DNA from: Bacillus sp. J33
Lineage (GTDB): Bacteria; Bacillota; Bacilli; Bacillales; Cytobacillaceae
Length of the DNA stretch: 41,809 nt
Assembly (NCBI RefSeq): GCF_000518885.1
Contig: NZ_JAEL01000049.1
Span: forward strand, 1 to 41,809
Direction: 5' to 3'
Part shown: positions 15,997 through 24,828 of the stretch, piece after piece
Layout: every line of letters starts with the position of its first letter
How positions within the stretch are numbered: position 1 is the stretch's first letter
The notes under the pieces: model-generated
What the model was told of the DNA's origin: nothing
Seen by the model: the letters and a program-made list of their open reading frames with translations, nothing else
Databases searched by the model: none
Made by a program: the position numbers and the translations under genes

Positions 15997-16379
15997 ATTA
16001 CATTCTCCTTTCTGATATGATGTTTCTTACATTCATCCTTTTTGCAGTTACATTCAGTTATAGTATAGCCTATAACATTCAGTCCTTTTCCCCTTAGGAA
16101 ACGGACACTTATATTTTTATCAAGGCGGCTTGAAGCGACAATATGAATATCCCCACTGGGTATTTCCCGATAACTCCTCTTGAAATAGGCTACCGGGATA
16201 TTAATGGATCCTTGAATGGAGTCCTTGTATGACTGGTTAAAATCCCGTACATCGACAAGGTTTTTAGCCCGCTTATCTATATCTTGTAAATTTAGACACT
16301 TAACTCCATGTACAGGAAAATACCTTGTATAGATGGGGACAAAAATAACCACAAGTAATGCAGTAATCATAACCAACAT
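15975..16379 (-). CDS. Membrane-anchored rhodanese-like protein without active cysteine
   Basis: 134 aa. An N-terminal membrane segment (LVMITALLVVIFVPIYTRY) precedes a rhodanese-like domain (NLVDVRDFNQSY, SINIPVAYF). The active loop position reads VASSRLDKN with no Cys, so it cannot act as a normal sulfurtransferase. The tail contains CNCKKDECKKHH, four metal- or persulfide-ligand candidates within 12 residues. It is co-transcribed with, and overlaps, the CstR gene, which suggests a sensing or sulfur-delivery role for the repressor. That link is inference. Confidence 0.7.
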   Translation of the reverse strand: MLVMITALLVVIFVPIYTRYFPVHGVKCLNLQDIDKRAKNLVDVRDFNQSYKDSIQGSINIPVAYFKRSYREIPSGDIHIVASSRLDKNISVRFLRGKGLNVIGYTITECNCKKDECKKHHIRKENVMWNTMIK

Positions 16380-16426
16380 GGGTTACCCTCCTTAATGATG
16401 ATTAAGGAATATCGTTGACAAGGTTT

Positions 16427-16456
16427 ATTATATACCCCGTTAGGTATTACAGTCAA
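16427..16456 (-). promoter_or_regulatory. Sigma-A promoter with CstR-type operator for the rhodanese-cstR unit
   Basis: On the minus strand TTGACT (16451-16456), an 18-nt spacer and TATAAT (16427-16432). The spacer contains TACCCCGTTAGGTA (plus strand, 16433-16446), the inverted form of the operator at the yrkE promoter with the same TACC/GGGGTA arms. Binding here would block polymerase and make cstR autoregulated. Confidence 0.75.
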
Positions 16457-16642
16457 GCCCTTTTTATTAAATTGGAACGGGGAATAATGATGTCTACCAT
16501 TCTTTAACCGTTAAAGGGGGGATTACTCTTCATAAAAAATGCATTGAACCCTAGAATTTTCTTTTTTAAAAGGAGAAATGGCCGTCCCAGAAGGTCGTTG
16601 AATCACGATTCTCCCGGAATAGCCATTTTCCATAATCAATTT

Positions 16643-17224
16643 CTATTGTTTTTCAACCAATTTTGTTAGCAATACCCCGTACTGGGCTTCATTAATTTGA
16701 TGAATGGCGGCACTGAACGGGTGCTCCTTCACTATTTCAAGCATATCCTTCGATAAAATGCGCTCCTGAATAGGCGGTCCAGATTCTGATTCTACCTTTT
16801 CCCATTCCAGTAGAAGAGCCATGCCAGCGGGCTTTAACATAGTGTGGATATGGGAAAGTACCTGGTTCAAGTCCCTTACTTCATGCAGGACAAATGCCGT
16901 GATTACTTTATCTACCGTTTCATTTCCTAATTGCAAGGTTTCAAGGTCGCTTTCCACATACTCGATATTGTGAACTTTTGCTTCTTGCGCACGCGCCTTC
17001 AATTTCTGAAGCATCTTCGGCTCAATGTCTACAGCAATGAGCTTTTCCTTCGTTAACTTCGCAAAAGGCAAGGCGAAAAAGCCATTTCCCGCTCCTAAAT
17101 CGGCAATGGTATCCTGTGGTTGAATGTCTAAAATCTTAGCCATTTGAGACGGTGAGATTAATTTCTCCCTTTGTGGATCAATCAATCGATCTGCTTTTTC
17201 CGGATTAAAACGATGTCCAGCCAT
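16643..17224 (-). CDS. Class I SAM-dependent methyltransferase (UbiE/YcgJ-like)
   Basis: 193 aa Rossmann methyltransferase: motif I ADLGAGNGFFALPFA, VDIEPKMLQKL (SAM ribose acid), ESDLETLQL, and LHEVRDLNQVL then LKPAGMALLLEWE. The substrate is unknown; members of this group methylate small molecules, including thiols, selenium or metalloid compounds, but nothing here decides. It is alone between the sulfur cluster and the DUF302 gene. Downstream (16575-16631) a long inverted pair GAAATGGC/GCCATTTTC with a wide loop may end transcription. Confidence 0.8.
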   Translation of the reverse strand: MAGHRFNPEKADRLIDPQREKLISPSQMAKILDIQPQDTIADLGAGNGFFALPFAKLTKEKLIAVDIEPKMLQKLKARAQEAKVHNIEYVESDLETLQLGNETVDKVITAFVLHEVRDLNQVLSHIHTMLKPAGMALLLEWEKVESESGPPIQERILSKDMLEIVKEHPFSAAIHQINEAQYGVLLTKLVEKQ

Positions 17225-17297
17225 TTTTTTGCCTCCATAATATAAAATGCTTTAAAATTACTGGTTAATCTATTCACTGTTGCCTCTATTATCAGCA

Positions 17298-17681
17298 TTA
17301 AAGAACAGAATCAATACATTTTATTAAACGCTTTTCAATATCTGCCGCAATTTCCTTCAATTGTTCATTATTAACCATGCTAATCAAAGCAGTCGGCTTT
17401 GGCAACCCTATCTTTGTTTGGCCATTTTCCTCATATACAACAATCTTACATGGAAGGAAATACCCGGCAAGGGTTTCTTCCTCTAACACTCGCTTAGCTT
17501 CTTTCGGGTTGCACACTTCCAATACTACGAACTTTTGATTAAAATCTACCCCCTTTTCCTGTAGCTTTTCCCTAATATCAAATTGCCATAGAACACCGAA
17601 TTGTTCACTTTTCAAAGATTCTTCCAGTTTGGGAATGACTTTTTCTAACGATAAAGAAACATCAATTGTATGGTGGAACAT
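17298..17681 (-). CDS. DUF302-domain protein
   Basis: About 127 aa. The DUF302 core reads FDIREKLQEKGVDF, then VLEVCNPKEAKRVLE and LPCKIVVYEENGQTKIGL. The family is small, of unknown activity, and often co-occurs with sulfur or stress genes. I start at the ATG at 17681 because GGAGA stands about 7 nt upstream; an earlier in-frame ATG at 17702 lacks one. Two Cys (in EVC and LPC) are conserved in sequence appearance. A half-operator GGGGTATA lies at 17804-17811 upstream. Confidence 0.75.
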   Translation of the reverse strand: MFHHTIDVSLSLEKVIPKLEESLKSEQFGVLWQFDIREKLQEKGVDFNQKFVVLEVCNPKEAKRVLEEETLAGYFLPCKIVVYEENGQTKIGLPKPTALISMVNNEQLKEIAADIEKRLIKCIDSVL

Positions 17682-17951
17682 AATGAAGTCTCCATTCTTC
17701 ACCCATTAATCTTTTGGCTAGTACGATTGCCTTTTAATACAACACTTCGTCTTTACTTACATACTTTTTTCTTTTTCCCATCATCTATATAAATAAACTG
17801 GCAGGGGTATATTTTTTGTAATCGGGACTTCTGATTGTTAAAAGTTTTAACTAACTATCAGCCACAGTACCCTTTGTCCCGGCACCCTATTGGTCATTAA
17901 TTGTTTTAAGGTACCCGTAGGTTGGAGGTGCTGATAAATTTTAAACTCTAA

Positions 17952-19226
17952 TTATAATTTACCCCCACGGGACCATAATACAACTGGGATAAGTAATAAG
18001 GATAATAACCCTCCGGCTAATGACAATGTTGTATAACTTGAATTTGCAACGACCATCCCGGAAATCGCTCCTCCGGATGCCCCGGCCAAAGCGATCAAGA
18101 CATCGACAGTTCCCTGCGTCTTTGCACGTGTAAAAGGTTCTGTTGAATCTATAATTTGTGCTGTCCCGCTAATTAAGCCAAAATTCCATCCCAATCCAAG
18201 TAACGACAGCGCAATAACTAAGAGAGTCATAGAATCACTTGGTGCAATTGCTGCTAATAAACCAGCCAGTAATAATGTAATCCCAGAAGCATAACTCATT
18301 GCTGTTCGTCCTATTTTATCAACAAGAATTCCCGTGAAGAGTGATGGAAGTTACATGGCACCAATGTGAAAACCAATAACGAGACCGATTTCCCTTAAGC
18401 CATGCCCATGATGTTGCATATGCACAGGAGTCATGGTCATGATGGCAACCATCACAATTTGGGTAAGCACCATAACGGTGGCACCAACTATAACGCCTCT
18501 TTTATTTATTTTTATATCAACAGGTTCTGAGTCATTAAACCTATGTTCAAGTTTGTACTCTTCTATCTTTTTTGCAATATCCAATGGATCTGGACGAAGC
18601 ATAATAAAAAGTAAAAGACCTGCTGAGATAAAAGCTGCCGCTGCCAAAATAAATGGGCCGGCAAGGGCCGGGACTCCAATAGAAAGGGCAAATATACCCA
18701 ATGGTTCAACTAAAATAGGACCAGCAACGGCCCCAAATGTTGTCATAACCAATGTCATGCTGACGGCAGTTGCCCTTTGTTTTTTATTTGCCAAATCGGT
18801 TCCAGCATAACGGGCTTGTAAATTAGTTGCTGTGCCTGCACCATAGATTAGAAGAGAGGCAAATAATAAAAGAACACTATTGATCAGTGCTGCAACCACA
18901 ACTCCAATCGAACCAAGCCCCCCGATTATAAATCCTGCTGTAAGCCCTGTTCTGCGTCCATAGCGTTGAGAAAGCCTTCCTACTATCAAAGCTGCTCCCG
19001 CAGACCCCAAAGTAAATAAAGCTATTGGTATTCCTGCGAACGCATCGGTTCCAAGCATTTGCTCAGCCAGCAACGCACCAACAGCAATGCCTGCAGCTAA
19101 ACCTGCGCCACCAAAAATTTGTGATAAACTCACTACAATTAATACGCGTCTATATAACTTTTGCAGTTCATCGGGAGATTCTAAGTAGTCCCGAATCGTA
19201 TCATCTACTGTTTTCACCTCAATCAC
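17952..19226 (-). pseudogene. MFS transporter interrupted by one in-frame TAA
   Basis: The full frame is 425 codons with about twelve hydrophobic segments, the MFS loop motif GRLSQRYGRRTGL and a second one, GILVDKIGRTA. A single TAA at 18351-18353 splits it after residue 291 (VIGFHIGAM - stop - LPSLFTG); Tyr would be expected there (TAT or TAC to TAA). No shift of frame occurs on either side, so the damage is recent or a sequencing error. The substrate is unknown; similar carriers sit with sulfur or formaldehyde genes. An operator-like TACCCGTATGGGTA stands upstream. Confidence 0.75.
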
Positions 19227-19360
19227 TCCTTCTCACATGGATATTTTTCCAAGTTTTTTTGATAACTAATAACTCATAATATTGCAATTTGAATGTGTCT
19301 AGCCAATGCTAAACCTGACCACACCAAATCCCAGGCAGGAATACTATTCTTTATTAGGAT

Positions 19361-19406
19361 TACCCGTATGGGTATTAACCTTAATAAAAATAAAAAGAGG
19401 TGTCAA
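19361..19406 (-). promoter_or_regulatory. CsoR-class operator and -35 element upstream of the MFS gene
   Basis: TACCCGTATGGGTA (19361-19374) has the TACCC-N4-GGGTA form of CsoR-family operators. A TTGACA -35 lies at 19401-19406 on the minus strand; the -10 is not clear. The transporter may belong to the regulon of the CstR encoded at 15736-15996, or to a lost local regulator. Confidence 0.5.
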
Positions 19407-19418
19407 CCCTTTTGCTTT

Positions 19419-19487
19419 TTATACTAATAAATTTACCGCACCTTTAATAAAAGCTTCTGTTTTGTGGTCCTCTAACTTTTTCAGCAT
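19419..19487 (-). pseudogene. Possible remnant of a CsoR-family regulator
   Basis: A 22-codon frame (MLKKLEDHKTEAFIKGAVNL and two more residues) resembles the C-terminal helix of CsoR/CstR proteins, compared with EEKTDELIKQAVNLLV in the intact regulator. It ends just before the promoter of the MFS gene, the usual place for a linked regulator. Only the last helix is left, so the identification is weak. Confidence 0.3.
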
Positions 19488-19749
19488 CCTAAATGTTTCT
19501 GGCAATTAATTCATTTATAATTCGACAGTATATTTATAGCTTGTTATATATTATTAATCTGAGAGATATTGTATGTAGACTAATTTTTATACACACTTAT
19601 TAAGTACGGCTTATTTACAAACGGGTAGTTTATCCAAAGAACTAAAGGGTGTGTAACACATAATGAAATCGTTACTATGCCTATGTTAATTATCCTTTCA
19701 TTTATTTTTAAGTTTTAGAGAACCTTGTTCTAAATTGCTCTTGAAAGGC
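19488..19749. other. Intergenic stretch, no gene seen
   Basis: A+T-rich DNA between the transporter region and the pgi terminator. I see no open frame with a ribosome site, and no RNA-like structure beyond the terminator that follows. Confidence 0.5.
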
Positions 19750-19780
19750 AAAAAAAACGGAAGCTTAGGAGCTTCCGTTA
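19750..19780 (-). terminator. Intrinsic terminator of the zwf-gnd-pgi operon
   Basis: On the minus strand AACGGAAGCT-CCTA-AGCTTCCGTT followed by a run of T. A ten-pair stem with a U-tract, about 140 nt downstream of the pgi stop codon. Confidence 0.85.
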
Positions 19781-19919
19781 ACAAACTAACATTAAAAGGG
19801 AGTAATTCTCGGGATAATAATAACTATTCTAATAAATAATACCAACGTTTAAAATAGTATTAAAAATTTTCATAGAGCACCCTAATTTTTATATAACCTT
19901 TTACTATAAATTTATATTT

Positions 19920-21257
19920 TTATAAGGATAGGCGTTCCAGCAATGCCATTTTCTCCATTTCATAACCTGGTTTGCCAAGTAAAGCAAACATATTCTTTTT
20001 ATATGCTTCAACTCCCGGCTGATCAAATGGATTTACTCCTAATAGATGGCCACTTATCCCACAAGCCTTCTCGAAAAAATAAACCAATTCACCATATGTG
20101 TACTCATTCATTTCATCGAGCTCAATTACTAAATTGGGTACTCCTCCATCAACATGGGCCAAAAGCGTCCCTTGAAACGCACTTTTGTTGACTTTATCCA
20201 TTGTTTTTCCTGCTAGGAAGTTTAAGCCATCAAGATTGTTTAGATCTTCTCCAATCGTCATTTCTATGTTGGGTTTCTTAATTTGTAAAACCGTTTCAAT
20301 AAGGTTTCGTCTGCCTTCCTGTACATATTGGCCCATTGAATGTAAATCGGTTGAAAAATCGACGGAAGCAGGAAACAGACCTTTTTGATCTTTTCCTTCA
20401 CTTTCCCCAAATAGTTGTTTCCACCATTCGGATATATAATGAAGAGATGGCTCATAATTCACCAGTAATTCGATTGCTTTCCCTTTATTGTAGAGCGCAT
20501 TTCGTACTGCAGCATATTGGTAGCATTCATTTGTCATTAACTCTGGATTATTATACTTACGAGCAGCAGATGTCGCCCCTGCCATCATTTGATCGATATC
20601 CAGTCCAGCGACAGCAATGGGTAAGAGGCCTACTGCAGTTAGCACAGAATATCTTCCGCCAACATCGTCCGGAATGACAAATGTTTCATAGCCTTCTTCG
20701 TCAGCCAGCTTTTTTAATACCCCTTTTTCCTGGTCAGTAGTGGCAAAAATACGTGTTCTTGCTTCTTCCTTGCCATACTTTTGTTCCAGATAGTTACGGA
20801 AGATGCGGAAGGCCAGGGCAGGCTCGGTAGTTGTTCCTGATTTAGAAATCACATTGACCGATATATCTTTTCCTTCTATATGCTCCAATAAATGAGTGAT
20901 ATAGGTGGAACTAATATTATTCCCCGCATAATAAACTTGTGTCTTACCTTTCATTTTATTATGAAATGTATGAGACAAAGCCTCAATAGCCGATCTTGCG
21001 CCTAAATAAGAACCACCAATCCCAATAACAATTAAGGCATCTGATTGATTCTGTATTCGCTTGGCAGCCTGTTTAATACGTGAAAATTCTTCTTTATCAT
21101 AGGTGAGTGGCAAATCAACCCACCCAAGAAAATCGGAACCGAGACCTTTCTTTTCATGAAGCATTCCATGTGCCACTTTTACAAATTCACTGAATCCTTC
21201 TATTTCACTGTTTTTCATAAATGGCAACGCATTGGTATAATCAAACGAAATCGTCAT
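19920..21257 (-). CDS. pgi: Glucose-6-phosphate isomerase
   Basis: 445 aa, close to the usual 450. Signature segments are [18 protein letters not shown], then [15 protein letters not shown], with the later block [17 protein letters not shown]. It interconverts fructose 6-phosphate and glucose 6-phosphate. Within this operon it takes fructose 6-phosphate from the HxlA/HxlB reactions toward Zwf and Gnd, closing the dissimilatory formaldehyde cycle. It lies 49 nt after gnd and is followed by a strong terminator. Being transposon cargo it is probably a second copy beside a housekeeping pgi, which is inference. Confidence 0.92.
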   Translation of the reverse strand: MTISFDYTNALPFMKNSEIEGFSEFVKVAHGMLHEKKGLGSDFLGWVDLPLTYDKEEFSRIKQAAKRIQNQSDALIVIGIGGSYLGARSAIEALSHTFHNKMKGKTQVYYAGNNISSTYITHLLEHIEGKDISVNVISKSGTTTEPALAFRIFRNYLEQKYGKEEARTRIFATTDQEKGVLKKLADEEGYETFVIPDDVGGRYSVLTAVGLLPIAVAGLDIDQMMAGATSAARKYNNPELMTNECYQYAAVRNALYNKGKAIELLVNYEPSLHYISEWWKQLFGESEGKDQKGLFPASVDFSTDLHSMGQYVQEGRRNLIETVLQIKKPNIEMTIGEDLNNLDGLNFLAGKTMDKVNKSAFQGTLLAHVDGGVPNLVIELDEMNEYTYGELVYFFEKACGISGHLLGVNPFDQPGVEAYKKNMFALLGKPGYEMEKMALLERLSL

Positions 21258-21306
21258 ATTTTATATTTCCTCCTGCATAGGGTTACTCTTATCTATTTTT
21301 AGCGGG

Positions 21307-22200
21307 TCAATTATTCTCCACAGCATGTCCGCCAAATTCATTTCGCAAAGCAGATACGACTTTGCCTGTAAACGTATCATTGTCTAGGGAGCGATAGCGC
21401 ATTAATAACGACATGGCGATGACGGGAGTGGCAGCTTGCAGGTCTAAAGCTGTTTCAACTGTCCATTTTCCTTCCCCGGATGAGTGCATAACCCCTTTAA
21501 TTCCATCCAGTTTAGCGTCTTTGGAAAATGCATTCTCAGTTAACTCCATCAACCAGGATCGAATCACGGAACCATGATTCCAAACCCTTGCTACCTCTTC
21601 GTAATCGAACTCAAAGCTGCTTTTTTCCAATACCTCAAAACCTTCTCCAATCGCGGCCATCATTCCATACTCAATTCCATTGTGAACCATCTTCAGGAAA
21701 TGGCCGCTGCCAGCTTGTCCGGCATATAAATATCCGTTTTCTGCGGCTGTATCCCTAAAAATAGATTCAACGATATTCCATGTTTCACGATCTCCGCCAA
21801 TCATATAGCAAGCACCGTTCCGTGCGCCTTCCATCCCGCCAGATGTTCCGACATCCATAAACTGGATCCCCTTTTCTTTTAAGAGGTTATACCGGCGGAT
21901 GGATTCCTTATAATGAGAATTACCTGCTTCAATCACGATATCTCCTTCCCTTAAAAGGGGTGTTAGCTCACCAAGAACGGAATCGACCACAGAGTGAGGG
22001 ATCATCAGCCAGAGAACACGTGGTTTTTCCAATCTCTGAACAAGGTCTTGTAAATTAGATACTCCATCGGCTCCGTAATTTTTCATTTCTTCCACCGCAC
22101 TTGTATGAAGGTCGAACGCGACGACATCGTGTTTATGATCGATTAAATTTTTCCCTATGTTTAGTCCCATTTTTCCTAATCCAATTAATCCCACTTTCAT
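21307..22200 (-). CDS. gnd: 6-phosphogluconate dehydrogenase, short (YqeC/GndA) type
   Basis: 297 aa, the short decarboxylating form. Nucleotide site VGLIGLGKMGLNIGKNL with Asp at the end of beta-2 (VAFDLHTS), which favours NAD over NADP. Substrate loop DVGTSGGMEGARNG, catalytic GSGHFLKMVHNGIEYGMM. It oxidises 6-phosphogluconate to ribulose 5-phosphate plus CO2, regenerating the formaldehyde acceptor for HxlA. It sits between zwf (53 nt) and pgi (49 nt) in one operon. Confidence 0.9.
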   Translation of the reverse strand: MKVGLIGLGKMGLNIGKNLIDHKHDVVAFDLHTSAVEEMKNYGADGVSNLQDLVQRLEKPRVLWLMIPHSVVDSVLGELTPLLREGDIVIEAGNSHYKESIRRYNLLKEKGIQFMDVGTSGGMEGARNGACYMIGGDRETWNIVESIFRDTAAENGYLYAGQAGSGHFLKMVHNGIEYGMMAAIGEGFEVLEKSSFEFDYEEVARVWNHGSVIRSWLMELTENAFSKDAKLDGIKGVMHSSGEGKWTVETALDLQAATPVIAMSLLMRYRSLDNDTFTGKVVSALRNEFGGHAVENN

Positions 22201-22253
22201 GCTTTATTCCTCCTAAATCTTTGTTAAAACTGTTTCTCTTTTTATAGATTCTT

Positions 22254-23708
22254 TTACCACCATTTATATCCATCTGCTTCCAGCAATTGATGAGCAGCCT
22301 CCGGCCCCATGGATCCAGATGGATAGATATGAAGGGGAACTCTATTCTCTTGAAACGCCTCTAAAATTGGGTCTACCCACTTCCAGGAACGTTCTACCTC
22401 GTTCCAATGAGCAAAAAATGTTGAATCTCCAGCAAGTGCATCAAATAGCAATAGTTCATACGCTTCAGGTACATCTTGAAGACTTGACGAAAAGTCGACT
22501 GTGATCGGTTCCGTTTTTCCGCTGATTGGATTTTTGCTATTGAGCTGGAGCGATATGCCCTCATTTGGAAAGATATTGATGGTTAATAGATTTGGTTCGA
22601 TTTGTTCCATTTCAGAAGTATATGAATCCTTTAACGGATTTTTAAACTCAATGACAATCTTTGTTGCTTTTTCTGCCATCCTCTTTCCAGTGCGAATATA
22701 AAAGGGAACCCCGTCCCAGAAGGAATTATCAACCCATAGACGAGCCGCAATAAAGGTATCATTTTGCGAGGAAGCATCCACGCCAGGTTCCTCTTTATAG
22801 GCAGCTGCAGGATGGCCGTTTATTTCTCCGACCCCATATTGACCCCTGATAACATGCACCCCTACTGTATCCCTTTGTAATGGACGTAAAGCTTCCAGGA
22901 CTTTTCTTTTCTCGTTGCGAATATCGTTTGCGGAAATCCGTTTAGGCAAATGCATGGCCGTCATCATTAACAATTGCAGCATGTGGTTTTGAACCATATC
23001 GCGAATGGCCCCAGCCTTGTCATAATAACCAGCTCTTTCTTCAACCCCTACGGTTTCACTTGCCGTAATTTGCACGTTCGCAATGAATCGATTGTTCCAC
23101 AAGGATTGCAATACAGGGTTAGCGTAGGCTAGGGCTTCAAGGTTCTGGACCATCGGTTTTCCTAAATAATGATCGATCCGGTAAATTTCTTCTTCTTCAA
23201 AAGCTTTGCTTAGTTTTTCGTTTAATTCCTGGGCAGATTTCAGGTCATGGCCAAAGGGTTTCTCGATAATCAATCGTTTCCATCCATTTGTTATGCCCAA
23301 TCCACTTTTCTTGATGTTCATGGCAATAACATCAAAAAACTCAGGAGCCACCGATAAATAGAACATCCGATTCCCATCAATATTTCGTTCTTTTTCGTTT
23401 TGCTGAACGAGTTCTAGTAATTTCTGATAGCTTTCAGTATGTGTGAAATCTAACTGACAATAGCGAAACGCCTTCACGAACTCTTCTTTTTTAGATTTAT
23501 CATTCACCAAATGTCTGGAAAATGTATACAAGGAATCGATGACCCTTGATTGAAATTCGCCATCAGAAAACTCATCTCTTCCTACGCCAATTACTGAAAA
23601 AGACTGTGGCAGCTTTTGGCTCCGATACAAATTAAACAGGGCAGGGAAGATTTTTCTTTTCGCCAAATCCCCCGATGCCCCAAATAATACAAATGTCATA
23701 GAGTCCAT
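22254..23708 (-). CDS. zwf: Glucose-6-phosphate 1-dehydrogenase
   Basis: 484 aa. Nucleotide-binding FVLFGASGDLAKRKIFPALF at the N-terminus, catalytic IDHYLGKPMVQNL, and the usual C-terminal block ending near EAAHQLLEADGY. It oxidises glucose 6-phosphate in the first step of the oxidative part of the cycle. It follows a tiny zinc-ribbon gene by 51 nt and heads the enzyme operon. The promoter region carries the HxlR-type box described at 23986-24039. Confidence 0.92.
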   Translation of the reverse strand: MDSMTFVLFGASGDLAKRKIFPALFNLYRSQKLPQSFSVIGVGRDEFSDGEFQSRVIDSLYTFSRHLVNDKSKKEEFVKAFRYCQLDFTHTESYQKLLELVQQNEKERNIDGNRMFYLSVAPEFFDVIAMNIKKSGLGITNGWKRLIIEKPFGHDLKSAQELNEKLSKAFEEEEIYRIDHYLGKPMVQNLEALAYANPVLQSLWNNRFIANVQITASETVGVEERAGYYDKAGAIRDMVQNHMLQLLMMTAMHLPKRISANDIRNEKRKVLEALRPLQRDTVGVHVIRGQYGVGEINGHPAAAYKEEPGVDASSQNDTFIAARLWVDNSFWDGVPFYIRTGKRMAEKATKIVIEFKNPLKDSYTSEMEQIEPNLLTINIFPNEGISLQLNSKNPISGKTEPITVDFSSSLQDVPEAYELLLFDALAGDSTFFAHWNEVERSWKWVDPILEAFQENRVPLHIYPSGSMGPEAAHQLLEADGYKWW

Positions 23709-23759
23709 TGGAATACCTTCCTTTCTTGAACAAACATTAATCCCTGCAGCATTTATCCT

Positions 23760-23924
23760 TTACCCTGTTTTGCCGCTTGTATTTTGTTTGCTTTTCCCCG
23801 TATAGGAGCAGATTGTCATTTCACTTAAATGGGTATATCCACATGTTGGACATTGTTTATTATTAGAAGTAAAGGTTAAACATCTTTCACAAACCCAATG
23901 TTTTTTCCCTTTGTGATTTTTCAT
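23760..23924 (-). CDS. Small zinc-ribbon protein upstream of zwf
   Basis: 54 aa from ATG 23924, with GGAGAGG about 6 nt upstream. Two Cys pairs, CERC (residues 12-15) and CPTC (25-28), then a lone Cys39, form a rubredoxin-like zinc knuckle, followed by a polar tail. It is the first frame after the HxlR-type promoter, so it should be co-expressed with zwf, gnd and pgi. I know no name for it. A role in formaldehyde sensing or metal delivery would be speculation. Confidence 0.65.
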   Translation of the reverse strand: MKNHKGKKHWVCERCLTFTSNNKQCPTCGYTHLSEMTICSYTGKSKQNTSGKTG

Positions 23925-23985
23925 TAGAACCTCTCCTTTCGTGCAAACAGCTTGCTAACGAGGGTTCGCATCGCTTTGCTAAAAT

Positions 23986-24039
23986 AGTATATTACGCATA
24001 TTCCACTCTTGTGAAGTACGTACTTTTTTTGCATATAGT
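23986..24039 (-). promoter_or_regulatory. HxlR-type activator box and -10 of the zwf-gnd-pgi operon
   Basis: On the minus strand a 26-bp element (24014-24039) starts ACTATATGC, runs through seven A and ends GTACGTACTT. It matches the element upstream of hxlA at 23 of 26 positions. It is followed after 22 nt by TATACT (23986-23991) as -10, with no -35 consensus, as expected for an activator-dependent promoter. The hxlA promoter has the same layout with 21 nt. Confidence 0.7.
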
Positions 24040-24085
24040 TACAAATGGAGAACATAGTGTAAAGAAAATACTATGAGGTGAACGT

Positions 24086-24134
24086 AAAAAGCCTTGAGCA
24101 GCATTCATGGAAAGATCGCTGTTCAAGGCTTTTA
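24086..24134. terminator. Terminator hairpin between hxlR and the zwf promoter
   Basis: AAAAGCCTTGAGCAGC (24087-24102) pairs with GCTGTTCAAGGCTTTT (24118-24133) with one mismatch. T-runs on both strands allow it to work in both directions. It lies downstream of hxlR (minus), whose transcript it would end before the zwf operon. The rest of 23925-24251 holds the zwf promoter and no gene. Confidence 0.75.
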
Positions 24135-24251
24135 ATACTATTTTATTTCATATAGTGTCATTTCTTTATTCTTTAAATTCACAGTCATCACGGTTAAAAT
24201 GGCTAGCACGTGGCAAGTTATGATTGATTTACAGGATGAAAAGATACTGGC

Positions 24252-24617
24252 TTATTGATCGTCAGTTCCCTTAGTTGTTTCCTTTTCCAATACATTCTCA
24301 ATATAACCTTTGCCCCACTTATACATGCCATCTAAAATCGGCAAAAGGCTTTTTCCATGCTCCGTTAATGAGTATTCCACTTTTGGCGGAACGACAGGGT
24401 ACACTTCACGATGTATGATTAAATGCTCTTCAAGTTCGCGTAATTGGTTTACAAGCATCCTTTGGGTAATCCCTGGCATAAGGGCCTTTAATTCACCAAA
24501 GCGTTTTGTTCCTTCCTTGCCTAAATGCCATAAAATTAACATTTTCCACTTACCGCCAATTATCGCAAGCGTAAGTTCTTTTTCACAATTGAAGCTTTTC
24601 TCTCCTAAATTTGGCAT
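24252..24617 (-). CDS. hxlR: HxlR-family transcriptional activator
   Basis: 121 aa winged helix of the HxlR family: [39 protein letters not shown], then the wing [14 protein letters not shown] Cys at residue 10 (FNCEKELTL) is in the position conserved in formaldehyde-responsive HxlR. It is transcribed divergently from hxlA, as in Bacillus subtilis, where HxlR activates hxlAB on formaldehyde exposure. Its own -10 (TATACT, minus strand 24649-24654) abuts the shared HxlR box, so autoregulation is likely. Confidence 0.9.
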   Translation of the reverse strand: MPNLGEKSFNCEKELTLAIIGGKWKMLILWHLGKEGTKRFGELKALMPGITQRMLVNQLRELEEHLIIHREVYPVVPPKVEYSLTEHGKSLLPILDGMYKWGKGYIENVLEKETTKGTDDQ

Positions 24618-24648
24618 ATATCAAACCTCCACCCTTATTTTAACCTAT

Positions 24649-24716
24649 AGTATACTTTTTAACACTATATGCGAAAAAAATGCGTACTTTTCATTTTAAT
24701 GCATACTCAGTATACT
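24649..24716 (+). promoter_or_regulatory. HxlR box and -10 of hxlAB; divergent hxlR promoter
   Basis: A 26-bp element (24664-24689) starts ACTATATGCG, has seven A, and ends TGCGTACTT. It is followed after 21 nt by TATACT (24711-24716) inside the perfect palindrome CTCAGTATACTGAG. A second ATGCATAC half lies between. A minus-strand TATACT (24649-24654) can serve hxlR. The repeat of this element at the zwf promoter ties both operons to one activator. Confidence 0.72.
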
Positions 24717-24828
24717 GAGGAATGTGCTGGTGAGTAAATAGAATTTCAAAAGGAAATATTTACACATGTTTTTATGAACTATTAGGCACAAAGTAAAACA
24801 GATAAATCATCTAGAAGGAGAGAACTTA

